A stretch of 64,000 nucleotides of DNA from Streptomyces blattellae (GTDB lineage: Bacteria; Actinomycetota; Actinomycetes; Streptomycetales; Streptomycetaceae): the NCBI RefSeq assembly GCF_009709555.1, contig NZ_WJBG01000213.1, positions 62,001 to 126,000 on the forward strand, read 5' to 3'. Numbering within the stretch: the stretch's first letter is position 1; every line of letters starts with the position of its first letter. This document shows positions 50,285-58,283 of this stretch, one piece after another. Under the pieces are notes generated by a model. The model worked only from the letters and a program-made list of their open reading frames with translations, did no database searches and was not told where the DNA came from. Made by a program: the position numbers and the translations under genes.

Positions 50285-53200
50285 TCACTTGGCGACCGCC
50301 TTCGTCGCCTTGCTCACCGCCGACCCGTCCTTGTGACCCGTACGGCGCACGGTGACCTTCACGGTGATCTTCTTGCCCTTCTGCGCCGACTTCAGCACCA
50401 GCGAGGACTTGGTGGCCCCACTGAGCACCTTGCCGTTCGCGTACCACTGGTACGAGTAGGAGGTCGGGCTGAGACTCCACGTCCCCTTGGACGCCTTCAG
50501 CGTCTTACCGACCTTGGCCGTCCCGTTGATCACCGGCAGCTTGGTCGCCTTGGGCGCATCGCCCTTGGCGACGGTCACCGCCGCCGAGGTCGCCGACCCG
50601 CTCTGCCAGCCGCTCCTGACCGCCGTGACGGTCACGGTCAGCTTCTTGCCGACCACCGAGGAGGCGATGGTGTACGTCTTCGCCGTCGCCCCCGATATCG
50701 CCTTGCCGTCCGCCTTCCACTGGTACGTGTACGACGTCGGAGTCGCCGACCAACGCCCCGGGTCCGCCGTGACCTTGGCCCCCACCTTGGCCGTGCCGGT
50801 CACCTTGGGGGCGCCCGTGCTGGTCAGCTGCGGCTCCGTCACCGTGAAGGTGCCGCGCGGGTACTCGCAGCACGTGGTGAACACGCTGACGCTCCAGTCA
50901 CCCGCCGCCGCGCCGGTCAGGTCGACGGTCGCCGTCACCGAGCGGTTGTCGGCGGCCACCGAGTCGGCCGTGGCGGTGATCGTCTGGCCGTTGCGGGTCA
51001 GCCTGACCCCAGTGTTCGCGCCGAGCGCGGTGCCGGTCACCGTGAGCTTGACCTTGCTCTCGCCGACCCCGGTCGTGGGGCTCAGGCCGGTGACGCTCAC
51101 TTTGTCCGGACCGCACAGCGCCGAGAGGCAGGACAGCTGGGCGCCGTAGGAGGTGGCGGACGCCGTCTCCGGCAGGCCGAGCACGAACAGCGAGGGCGCG
51201 GATCCGCTGGTCGAGCCGCCGACCGAGCACTCGTAGCCGGAACTCGTCCGGTAGCAGCCGTTGTTCCACTTCGCGTTGTAGAGCGCGGGCACGGCCGTCG
51301 CGGTGGCGCCCGTCGTGTCCGTGATCTCGGCGTCGAAGCGGTCGGACCCGGCCGTCGGCAGCACCGCGCACACCGCGCTGTGCTGCTCGTCGAGTGTGCC
51401 GGTGACCGGCCCATAGCCGTAGGACACCGACGGCACCTTGGTGCACTCCGGCGCCGGACCGGCCGCGGTCGCGATGCGCAGGGCGTCCAGGCGGTACTCG
51501 GGCGCCGCCTTCAATGTGGCCGGGGTCTGTACCAGGACCTGGTGGGCGGTGGATCCGGTCACCGCGCAGGAGCGGTTGCGGTAGGAGCACTCGGCGCTGC
51601 CGTCACCGCCGAACACCGCGATGTTGGCGGTGCCCAGGGCGTCCCGCACGTCCATGTGCAGGACGTCGGTGGCCGCGTCGGTGGTGACCTGGTGGCAGGT
51701 CAGGGTGCCGGGCTCGCCGTAGGTACCGGCCACGGACGGGCCGCCGACCTTGCCCGCGGCGGTCGTCGCGCAGCCTGCCGAGGAGGCGCTCGCGGTGACG
51801 TCACGCCGGGTGAGGGTGTACGTGGCGGCCGTGTCCCGGCCGGTGACCAGCACGGTGTGGGCCTGGCCCGGCGTCAGCCCGCACACCGTCCAGCCGTTGA
51901 CAGTGGAAGTGCGGTCGCAGACCTTGTCGCCGGTGGCGTCCAGCACGGAGAACTTCGCCGGTACGCCGCCGGAGGTGCCGATCAACTGGAAGACCTCCGC
52001 GCCCGTGTGGGCGTCGGCGGGAATCGTCAGGCACTGCGAGAAGACACCGTCGCCCGTGCCGAAGGCGGCCTTGGCGCCGTCGGCGGTGAAGCTGCCGGCG
52101 GGCAGGACCGGGCAGTCGTTCGCCGCGTCGGTGCGGTGGAAGGCGATCGTGTACGGGCCGGTGGCCTCCTCACCGACGTCTTCGGTGTGCACCAGCGCCC
52201 GGAAGGGAGCCGTGCCGGTCAGCGCGCAGTCACCGTCTGCCAGTTCCGTCGCGGTGCACTGCGCGGTGCCGTCCCGGTCGTAGACCTCCACCTCGGCGTC
52301 CACGCCGGAGGAGGCGATCGGGGTGAGCGCGGCGATCCGGGCACCCTGCGGGGCCTCCAGCAGGAGGCAGTCGTACTGCCCGACCGTGCTCAGCTCACCC
52401 CGGTACACGCCGGTCCCGGTCGTCACGCATCCGGCGTCCGAGGCGCGGTCGAGGAGGAGCAGGTCGTCCCGCAAGTCGCTGAGGAGACCCTTGCCGAGGA
52501 CGGCGGTGTAGGTAGCCCCGGCGGCCAGTCGGCAAGGGTCGCTGTCCGCACAGGCGATCTTCCCTGCGGTGTCGTACACGAGGACAGGGCTCGCGGAGTA
52601 GTCGTCGACCTCGTGGACCAGATGCGGTCCGGCCTTGTCGACGGTGAAGGTGTAACAGGGGTTGACCTGGAAATCCAGGCCCTCCAGCGGCCCGAAGGGG
52701 CGCACGGATGCGGTCCGGCAGCCCTGCGGGTCGGACAGCGAGCGCACCCGGACCGCGTACTCGGCAGGGTAGCCGTTCTCCGCGTGGGCGACCTGGGAGA
52801 GCAGTCGATAGGGGCCCTCGCCGGTCAGCACGCAACTGCGGGCGTCCTCGTCGTCCTCCGTGACGCGCGGGCAGATCCGGGCCCCACTGGCGTCGGTGAT
52901 CCACGCGTCCATGCCGCCGTCGGCCTTGGTGTCCGTGGCGAGGACGACGCGCTCGCCCGGCTTGCCTTCGAAGGCCTGGCAGTCGACCTCCAGCGGGGTC
53001 ACCGAGGTCCGGCTGACCGTGGGCAGGTCCCAGGCGGTGCCGACCGGCTCGAAGCAGCCCTGCGTGGCCGAGCCGAGCGGGACGACGGTGACCTGCGCTT
53101 CTTCCGGGTCCGCCCAGCTGTTGTTGACGACGGTGACGGTGTAGGTGCCGGCCGCGGGGACCCGGCACCGGCCCTCCGCGTAGAACTGCTCGTCGTAGCA

Positions 53201-53530
53201 GTCCACTTCGGTGCCGTCCGAGGCGTACATCCGGGTGTACGCCTCGTTGTGACCGTCATCCAGCGACACCAGGTACAGGCCCGCCTCCGGGGCCGTCACG
53301 GTGAAGCAGGCGCTTTCCCGGGCCGGGACGGTCGCCTTGCCGACGGCATCCCCGGGGTCGCCGAAGGACGCGAGCGTGAGCGGCGCGCAGTCCGCGTCGG
53401 CGGCGGCCGCGGGGCTCGCCCCGGTCAGGGTAAGGAGTGAGACGAGTAACGAGACGAGTACGGCGAAGACGGCCGGGACAACAGCGGTCCGCCCCCGTCT
53501 CGCCGATCGCCGAAAACCGGCGTCGGACAA
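50285..53530 (-). CDS. Very large secreted protein with repeated beta domains and C-terminal Ig-like repeats
   Basis: This encodes 1081 residues. A long signal peptide (AVFAVLVSLLVSLLTLTGAS) is cleaved after AAAA. Residues about 45-780 are a series of cysteine-paired units of about 100 residues with repeated ends such as CRVPAAGTYTVTV, CVLTGEGPYRLL, CALTGTAPFRALVH and CAVTGSTAHQVLV. An IPT/TIG-like domain follows (VSVTGLSPTTGVGESKVKLT). Two C-terminal Ig-like repeats start PKVTGTAKVGAKVTADPGRW and LPVINGTAKVGKTLKASKGT. It is probably an extracellular or wall-associated adhesion or matrix protein. The function is unknown. A 22-bp repeat array lies upstream. Confidence 0.8.
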   Translation of the reverse strand: MSDAGFRRSARRGRTAVVPAVFAVLVSLLVSLLTLTGASPAAAADADCAPLTLASFGDPGDAVGKATVPARESACFTVTAPEAGLYLVSLDDGHNEAYTRMYASDGTEVDCYDEQFYAEGRCRVPAAGTYTVTVVNNSWADPEEAQVTVVPLGSATQGCFEPVGTAWDLPTVSRTSVTPLEVDCQAFEGKPGERVVLATDTKADGGMDAWITDASGARICPRVTEDDEDARSCVLTGEGPYRLLSQVAHAENGYPAEYAVRVRSLSDPQGCRTASVRPFGPLEGLDFQVNPCYTFTVDKAGPHLVHEVDDYSASPVLVYDTAGKIACADSDPCRLAAGATYTAVLGKGLLSDLRDDLLLLDRASDAGCVTTGTGVYRGELSTVGQYDCLLLEAPQGARIAALTPIASSGVDAEVEVYDRDGTAQCTATELADGDCALTGTAPFRALVHTEDVGEEATGPYTIAFHRTDAANDCPVLPAGSFTADGAKAAFGTGDGVFSQCLTIPADAHTGAEVFQLIGTSGGVPAKFSVLDATGDKVCDRTSTVNGWTVCGLTPGQAHTVLVTGRDTAATYTLTRRDVTASASSAGCATTAAGKVGGPSVAGTYGEPGTLTCHQVTTDAATDVLHMDVRDALGTANIAVFGGDGSAECSYRNRSCAVTGSTAHQVLVQTPATLKAAPEYRLDALRIATAAGPAPECTKVPSVSYGYGPVTGTLDEQHSAVCAVLPTAGSDRFDAEITDTTGATATAVPALYNAKWNNGCYRTSSGYECSVGGSTSGSAPSLFVLGLPETASATSYGAQLSCLSALCGPDKVSVTGLSPTTGVGESKVKLTVTGTALGANTGVRLTRNGQTITATADSVAADNRSVTATVDLTGAAAGDWSVSVFTTCCEYPRGTFTVTEPQLTSTGAPKVTGTAKVGAKVTADPGRWSATPTSYTYQWKADGKAISGATAKTYTIASSVVGKKLTVTVTAVRSGWQSGSATSAAVTVAKGDAPKATKLPVINGTAKVGKTLKASKGTWSLSPTSYSYQWYANGKVLSGATKSSLVLKSAQKGKKITVKVTVRRTGHKDGSAVSKATKAVAK

Positions 53531-53608
53531 TGGATCCCCCCTGGATCAGTGGTCGTTGAGGCGATCGTGGCACATGGGACTGACAACGCCGCCATAGGTT
53601 TCCGGGGG

Positions 53609-53695
53609 CGGCAGAAACCGTTATCTGCCCCGGCAGGAACCGTTATCTGATCCGGCGAGAACCGCTATCTACCCCCGGCAGAAACCGCTATAAGG
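53609..53695. repeat. 22-bp direct repeats upstream of the 1081-residue secreted protein gene
   Basis: Four consecutive units have the form CGGCAGAAACCGTTATCTGCCC. The third is one base longer and the last ends CGCTATAAGG. All keep GAACCG(T/C)TAT-like cores. They look like iterated binding sites about 80 bp from the gene start. Confidence 0.8.
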
Positions 53696-53710
53696 AGAAC
53701 CGTCGTCCGC

Positions 53711-55117
53711 TCAGTGCCGCCCAGCGATCCGATCGGCGAACCGCGCCAGCCGCGACGACTCCGCGCTGTGCGTCGCCGCCTCCCGCCGGTCCGCCGCCCG
53801 GTACGTGGCGTACATCCCCCGCACCCCCAGCCAACGCAGCGGCTCCGGCTCCCACTTGCGTACCTTGTGCCCGACCCACGGCAGTTCGGTGAGTTCGGTC
53901 CGACCGCCCTGCCCCGAGTCCTGCTGCACCAGGTCCCGCAGTGTCCGCGCGGCGAGATTCGCGGTGGCGACGCCCGAGCCGACGTAGCCGCCCGCCCAGC
54001 CGATCCCCGTCGACCGGTCGAGGGTGACGGTGGCGCACCAGTCGCGCGGCACGCCCAGCACTCCCGACCAGGCGTGCTCGATCCGTACTCCGGCGAGTGA
54101 CGGGAAGAACCGCACGAGGATCTCCCGCAGCGCCTCGACGGTCGTCTCCTGCGTCCGCCCGTCGTTGTCGGTGCGCGATCCGAAGCGGTACGGCACCCCG
54201 CGCCCGCCCAGCGCGATCCGCCCGTCGGCGGTGCGCTGCGCGTACATGTAGGCGTGCGCCATGTCGCCCAGTGTCTCGCGTCCGCCCCAGCCGACCGACT
54301 CCCACTGCTCGTCGGTGAGCGGCTCGGTCGCGATCATGGAGGAGTTCATCGGCAGCCAGGTGCGCTTCTGGCCCCTGAGCCCGGCCGTGAACCCCTCGGT
54401 GCAGCGCAGCACATACGGCGCCCGGACGGTCCCGTACGGCGTCACCGCGTGCTTCGGCCGGATCTCCGTCACCGGCGTCCGCTCGTACACGCTCACCCCG
54501 AGCGCCTCGACCGCCGCGGCCAGCCCCTTCACCAGCTTCACCGGATGCACCCGCGCCCCGTGGGGCGTCCAGCTCGACCCGACGGCGTCCATCACCCGGA
54601 CCCGCTCGGCGGTCTCGCGGGCGCCGTACAGCTCACGGTCGTTCTTGCCGTACGACAGCTCGTGCTCGTGGAAGGCCTTCAGCCGCGCCAGCTGGGCGGG
54701 AGTACAGGCGACTTCGAGCACTCCGCCCCGGTGGACGTCCGCCTCGAAACCCTCCGCCGCCGCGACCTCGACGACCTCGCTCACAGTGTCGTTCATGGCC
54801 CGCTGCAGTCGTACCGCGGCCTCGTGGCCGTGCAGCTTCGCGTACCGGTCGCGCCCCGCGATCCCGTTGTAGAGCCACCCGCCGTTCCGCCCGGAGGCCC
54901 CGTACCCGCAGAACTTCTGCTCCAGGAGGGCGATACGGAGGAACGGCGCCGCCTTCTTCAGGTAGTACGCCGTCCACAGTCCCGTATATCCGCCGCCGAC
55001 GATCACGACATCCGCCGACGCGTCCCCGACGAGCGGCTCCCGCACCGCCGGGAGTCCGTCGTCCGCGTACCAGAAGGAGACACCGCCGTTCGTGGCGGCG
55101 CCTGGCGAGTTGCTCAT
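53711..55117 (-). CDS. FAD-dependent oxidoreductase of the DAO family
   Basis: This encodes 468 residues from ATG 55117 (MSNSPGAATNGG). The N-terminal FAD site is VVIVGGGYTGLWTAYYLKKA, with LLEQKFCGYGASGRNGGWLY as the second contact. The C-terminal FAD block is STGIGWAGGYVGSGVATANL. This resembles gamma-glutamylputrescine or glycine/D-amino-acid oxidases (DAO/PuuB-like). The amine substrate is unknown. The divergent neighbour is a kinase-like gene with only 54 bp between starts. Confidence 0.88.
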   Translation of the reverse strand: MSNSPGAATNGGVSFWYADDGLPAVREPLVGDASADVVIVGGGYTGLWTAYYLKKAAPFLRIALLEQKFCGYGASGRNGGWLYNGIAGRDRYAKLHGHEAAVRLQRAMNDTVSEVVEVAAAEGFEADVHRGGVLEVACTPAQLARLKAFHEHELSYGKNDRELYGARETAERVRVMDAVGSSWTPHGARVHPVKLVKGLAAAVEALGVSVYERTPVTEIRPKHAVTPYGTVRAPYVLRCTEGFTAGLRGQKRTWLPMNSSMIATEPLTDEQWESVGWGGRETLGDMAHAYMYAQRTADGRIALGGRGVPYRFGSRTDNDGRTQETTVEALREILVRFFPSLAGVRIEHAWSGVLGVPRDWCATVTLDRSTGIGWAGGYVGSGVATANLAARTLRDLVQQDSGQGGRTELTELPWVGHKVRKWEPEPLRWLGVRGMYATYRAADRREAATHSAESSRLARFADRIAGRH

Positions 55118-55171
55118 GGCGAGGACGGTAATTCGCGTGAGCCGATTCCCCCACCCCAGTACGGTCACAAG

Positions 55172-56068
55172 GTGATCGACATTCCGCCGGAGCTGGCCGC
55201 ATCACAGCAGCTGTACAACGGGGAGGCGGGCCGCGCCTTCATCGCCGCACTCCCGGACCTGACGGCCGACTTCCTGGGCCGCTGGCAGCTGACGCTCGAC
55301 GGCCGGCCGATGCACGGGGTCGCCGCCCTGGTCCTGCCCGTCGTCCGCGCGGACGGCACGGACGCGGTCCTGAAGCTGCAACTCCCCGACGAGGAGAGCG
55401 AGGGCGAGCCGGTGGCGCTGCGCACATGGGACGGCGACGGGGCGGTCCGGCTCCTCGACCACGACCCGGCCACCGGCACGATGCTCCTCGAACGCCTCGA
55501 CGCGACCCGCATGCTGTCGCACCTCGGCGACACCCGCGAGGCCGTGCTGATCATCGCCCGCCTGCTGGCCCACCTGACGTCCGTCCCGGCACCGCACGGC
55601 ATGCGCCGGCTCGGCGACATCGCCCAGGCCATGCTGGACCGGACTCCCCGGGCACTGCGGCGGATCCCCGCCCCCGAGGCCCGCCGCCTGGTCGCCGACT
55701 GCGCGGCCGCCGTACGCGAAGTGGCCGCCGAGCCCGGCGACCGCCTCCTGCACTGGGACCTGCACGACGAGAACGTCCTCGCGTCCGACCGCGCACCCTG
55801 GCTCGCCGTCGATCCCAAACCGCTGTCCGGCGACCCGGGCTTCGAACTGTGGCCCGCCCTCGACAACCGCTTCGACGCCGACTACGCCGACGACACCGTC
55901 TGGCGCTTCGACGCCATGACGGACGTGCTCGGCCTGGACCGGGCACGCGCGCGTGCCTGGACGCTGGGCAGGCTGCTCCAGAACTGCCTCTGGGACATCG
56001 AGGAGGAACGCCCGCTGGAGGAACGGCAGTTGGAAATCGCGAGGCGGCTGAGGAACCACCCTGGCTAA
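55172..56068 (+). CDS. Aminoglycoside/hydroxyurea phosphotransferase (streptomycin 6-kinase-like)
   Basis: This encodes 298 residues from GTG 55172. The protein-kinase-like fold has VLKLQLPDEESEGEPVALRT (ATP lysine), the catalytic loop GDRLLHWDLHDENVLASDRA (HxDxxxxN type) and the metal-binding WLAVDPKPLSGDPGFELWPA. These are the marks of the APH(6)/hydroxyurea kinase family. Chromosomal members in Streptomyces may give low-level streptomycin resistance or act on unknown metabolites. The following GNAT gene starts 9 bp after its stop, so the two probably form an operon. Confidence 0.88.
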   Translation: MIDIPPELAASQQLYNGEAGRAFIAALPDLTADFLGRWQLTLDGRPMHGVAALVLPVVRADGTDAVLKLQLPDEESEGEPVALRTWDGDGAVRLLDHDPATGTMLLERLDATRMLSHLGDTREAVLIIARLLAHLTSVPAPHGMRRLGDIAQAMLDRTPRALRRIPAPEARRLVADCAAAVREVAAEPGDRLLHWDLHDENVLASDRAPWLAVDPKPLSGDPGFELWPALDNRFDADYADDTVWRFDAMTDVLGLDRARARAWTLGRLLQNCLWDIEEERPLEERQLEIARRLRNHPG

Positions 56069-56077
56069 CCTCGCCCC

Positions 56078-56563
56078 ATGATTCGCCCCGCGAGCCCTGC
56101 CGACATCCCCGTCATCCACACCCTGATCCGCGAACTCGCCGAGTACGAGAAGGCCCCGCACGAGGCCAGGGCCACCGAGGAGCAGCTGCACGACGCCCTG
56201 TTCGGCGACCATCCGGCCGCCCACGCCCACATCGCCGCCGACGACACCACGGGCGAACCGGTGGGCTTCGCGCTCTGGTTCCTCAACTTCTCCACCTGGC
56301 GCGGCGTCCACGGCATCTACCTGGAGGACCTCTACGTCCGCCCCGCCGCCCGCGGCACCGGCCACGGCAAGGCCCTCCTCACCGAACTGGCCCGCCTGTG
56401 CGTGGCCCGCGGCTACGCACGCCTGGAGTGGTCCGTCCTCAACTGGAACCGCCCCGCCATCGACTTCTACGACTCCCTCGGCGCCCGCCCCCAGGACGAG
56501 TGGACGGTATACCGGCTGACGGACGAGGCCCTGCGGACGCTTTCCGGTTACGCACCGTCCTGA
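56078..56563 (+). CDS. GNAT-family acetyltransferase (diamine acetyltransferase-like)
   Basis: This encodes 161 residues. The start MIRPASPADIPVIHTLIREL and the block GFALWFLNFSTWRGVHGIYL followed by EDLYVRPAARGTGHGKALL match the spermidine/spermine acetyltransferase-like branch of GNAT. WSVLNWNRPAIDFYDSLGAR is the conserved last motif. It is cotranscribed with the APH-like kinase. Together they suggest small-molecule or antibiotic modification. Confidence 0.88.
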   Translation: MIRPASPADIPVIHTLIRELAEYEKAPHEARATEEQLHDALFGDHPAAHAHIAADDTTGEPVGFALWFLNFSTWRGVHGIYLEDLYVRPAARGTGHGKALLTELARLCVARGYARLEWSVLNWNRPAIDFYDSLGARPQDEWTVYRLTDEALRTLSGYAPS

Positions 56564-56653
56564 CACCGATACGCGTCACGAACCTCGTGGCTTGGAGAAA
56601 CACACTCTGTGTACAGTGGTCCCGCCTTCGCGTGCGGCATCGTTGTACGCACT

Positions 56654-56730
56654 GCCTCCTTAGCTCAGATGGCCAGAGCGGGTCACTTGTAATGATCAGG
56701 TCGTCGGTTCGAGTCCGACAGGGGGCTCCA
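56654..56730 (+). tRNA. tRNA-Thr (anticodon UGU)
   Basis: A full cloverleaf is seen. The acceptor GCCTCCT/AGGGGGC has one G-U, followed by a D arm with TAGCTCAGATGG. The anticodon stem GGTCA/TGATC holds the loop CTTGTAA (anticodon TGT), and the T arm is TCGGTTCGAGTCCGA. The CCA end is encoded (56728-56730). Confidence 0.95.
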
Positions 56731-57268
56731 ACAGCATGGATAACCCGCGGCGAGGCCCGTGAACTCGTAGTTTCGACTACGGTCCAGATCCCGCGGGCTG
56801 ACCGCCGCAAGGGCGGCGAGCCCCCGATGAGGGCCGCCGAGGAGCCCCGCAAGAACGGTACTCGCGCGACTGACCTTGAGACGTGGGAACGGCGCGGTAT
56901 GCCTCGGCCATGGCGTCGGCGGCTGCGTACCCCTCCTACGTTCACCAGAAGTCGTTCGCCCTTCAGAGCGAGGCAGAGGCCACGAGCACCGCGCCGTGGC
57001 CCTGTCGGCCGGTGGGCTTCTGCTCCTGGCGACAGTCGGAGGTCGATGGGCTTCTGCTCCTGGCGACAGTCAGGCCGCTGAAGCCCGCCGAGCATGCCGG
57101 CCGTCGGGCACGCACCGTGGTGTGGATGGCGTTTCTGCTCGGCATCGGAGTGTCCCGACTACGGTCGAGCCGTCCTCGCGCGCGCTGGCGGCGAGCAGGC
57201 CGCATCCCTGATGCGAGCGACGCAGGCGCCCGAACAGCCCGGATTCCAAAGGTCACCGAAACAGGAAG
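56731..57268. other. Gene-poor junction with a 25-bp direct repeat
   Basis: No gene of normal codon bias is seen. TGGGCTTCTGCTCCTGGCGA plus CAGTC is present at 57013-57037 and again at 57047-57071, 34 bp apart. The region leads from the tRNA-Thr(UGU) gene to the attachment repeat and is probably degraded mobile DNA. Confidence 0.5.
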
Positions 57269-57346
57269 CCCCAGGTCGGGGGCCTGACCTGGGGTTCGCT
57301 ATGGAGCCGCCTTCGGGATTCGAACCCGAGACCTACGCATTACGAG
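57269..57346 (-). repeat. Attachment-site repeat 1: 3' part of tRNA-Thr(CGU) plus terminator hairpin
   Basis: On the minus strand 57346-57304 gives CTCGTAATGCGTAGGTC, then TCGGGTTCGAATCCCGA and AGGCGGCTCCA. These are the anticodon loop (CGT), T arm and acceptor 3' end, with CCA encoded just past the repeat. The 5' half of the tRNA is missing. A CCCCAGGTC/GACCTGGGG hairpin (57269-57294) follows, as the native tRNA terminator. The 43-bp tRNA part is identical to 62704-62746. Confidence 0.88.
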
Positions 57347-57560
57347 GTCGTGAGAGATCGTGACGAGCTGTGCCACGCGATCGCATCAGATCCAGTTTTC
57401 GCAGATCAGAGCACCGATCACGGTCCCGCTGCTCGTACGCCGTGTTGCAACGTCCACAGGCGTCCGCGCTCCCCTTGCGCTCCCGCCCCTTCGGCAGGGC
57501 GATGAACCGGCCCAAAAGCACGGTAGCGACACCATCGCCGCACGGCTTGTCGAGATCTGA
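57333..57560 (-). CDS. Small ORF between the excisionase-like gene and att (doubtful)
   Basis: This encodes 75 residues from GTG 57560, 19 bp after the excisionase-like gene, and its stop lies inside the att repeat. It contains SADACGRCNTAYEQRDRDRC, a CxxC with a further cysteine, which could be a zinc site. In intact elements the integrase would be expected here, but no tyrosine-recombinase motif is seen. It may be a genuine small protein or an open frame left after integrase loss. Confidence 0.35.
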   Translation of the reverse strand, partial: SDLDKPCGDGVATVLLGRFIALPKGRERKGSADACGRCNTAYEQRDRDRCSDLRKLDLMRSRGTARHDLSRPRNA

Positions 57561-57579
57561 CACACGAGACCGATCACCA

Positions 57580-57948
57580 TCATCCGTGGCCTCCCCGCCC
57601 ACACGCCTCACGCCGACGAGCACAGCGGCACGCACAGCAGCAACAACAGCAGCTCAACGAGAGACGGCCTCCTTCCGCCTCCGGCGTGACAGCCGTCGGC
57701 TCATCGACGCCGTCGGGCTCCGGTACGTCAATGTGGAGCAGCTTGAGCAAGTCAGCGGTGACAACCCGGTAGGCGTTGCCCAGCCGCAGGACCGTGCACG
57801 GATACCGGCCACGCTTGGCCAGGTCATACCCCGTAGTACGACTGAGGGACAGCGCACGGTTCGCCGTCTCCAAGTCCACGGCCGCGGGCAGCGCCAGCAG
57901 TTCCTCACGCGTCAGCCCACGGGATGCGTCGGAAAGCTTGGTGATCAC
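57580..57948 (-). CDS. Excisionase-like helix-turn-helix protein
   Basis: This encodes 122 residues from GTG 57948. The helix-turn-helix LPAAVDLETANRALSLSRTT followed by GYDLAKRGRYPCTVLRLGNA and YRVV is the standard pattern of excisionase-family proteins from actinomycete integrative elements. The C-terminus turns into a run of cysteines (SLSCCCCCCACRCARRREA) encoded by a CAG/CAA-like repeat at about 57628-57655. That suggests a frameshift in the repeat or read-through into non-coding sequence. It controls integrase directionality in intact elements. Confidence 0.75.
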   Translation of the reverse strand: MITKLSDASRGLTREELLALPAAVDLETANRALSLSRTTGYDLAKRGRYPCTVLRLGNAYRVVTADLLKLLHIDVPEPDGVDEPTAVTPEAEGGRLSLSCCCCCCACRCARRREACGRGGHG

Positions 57949-58283
57949 AGATGATCCGTACCCCGCGAGGCATCAGCCACCTGCCGTGCCCGGGCCGCAA
58001 AGCCACAGAATCCGCCAGCAGTGTGGCGCCGGGGCAGCGGCAGCCTCCGGCTCGCTGCCGCTCAGCACAGCTCTGTCCACCCACCTGGGCGCCCGATGTC
58101 AGTGCACTGCCGTACGCTGGCTTTCCGCACGGCCCGGACCACCGGTAGCACCGGAGGCACCAGCCGCAGCTCACCTACTTCCCCGTCCGGGAGTGCGGCA
58201 GTACCGCGCTCACCAGCGGAAATTCCCTTCTCGCTTGCGCATCCGCAAGGTTGCGCACCCAACGCGTCCCCGGAGTCTCCCGC
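57949..58283. other. Island intergenic region
   Basis: This 335-bp gap lies between the divergent excisionase-like gene and the 466-residue gene. It should contain both promoters. No gene and no strong hairpin are recognised. Confidence 0.45.

Noticed and set aside
50333..53440. Plus-strand open frame of more than 1000 codons opposite the large secreted protein gene
   Set aside because: It is a GC-bias shadow. The minus strand has a signal peptide, repeated domains and a sensible start, while the plus frame is a monotonous Arg/Gly/Val-rich sequence without domains.
57013..57071. 25-bp direct repeat as an att site of the right-hand island
   Set aside because: The copies are only 34 bp apart and are not linked to a tRNA. 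It is probably local slippage.
57333..57560. Integrase remnant between the excisionase-like gene and att
   Set aside because: No Arg-His-Arg-Tyr recombinase motif is visible, so I do not call it an integrase.
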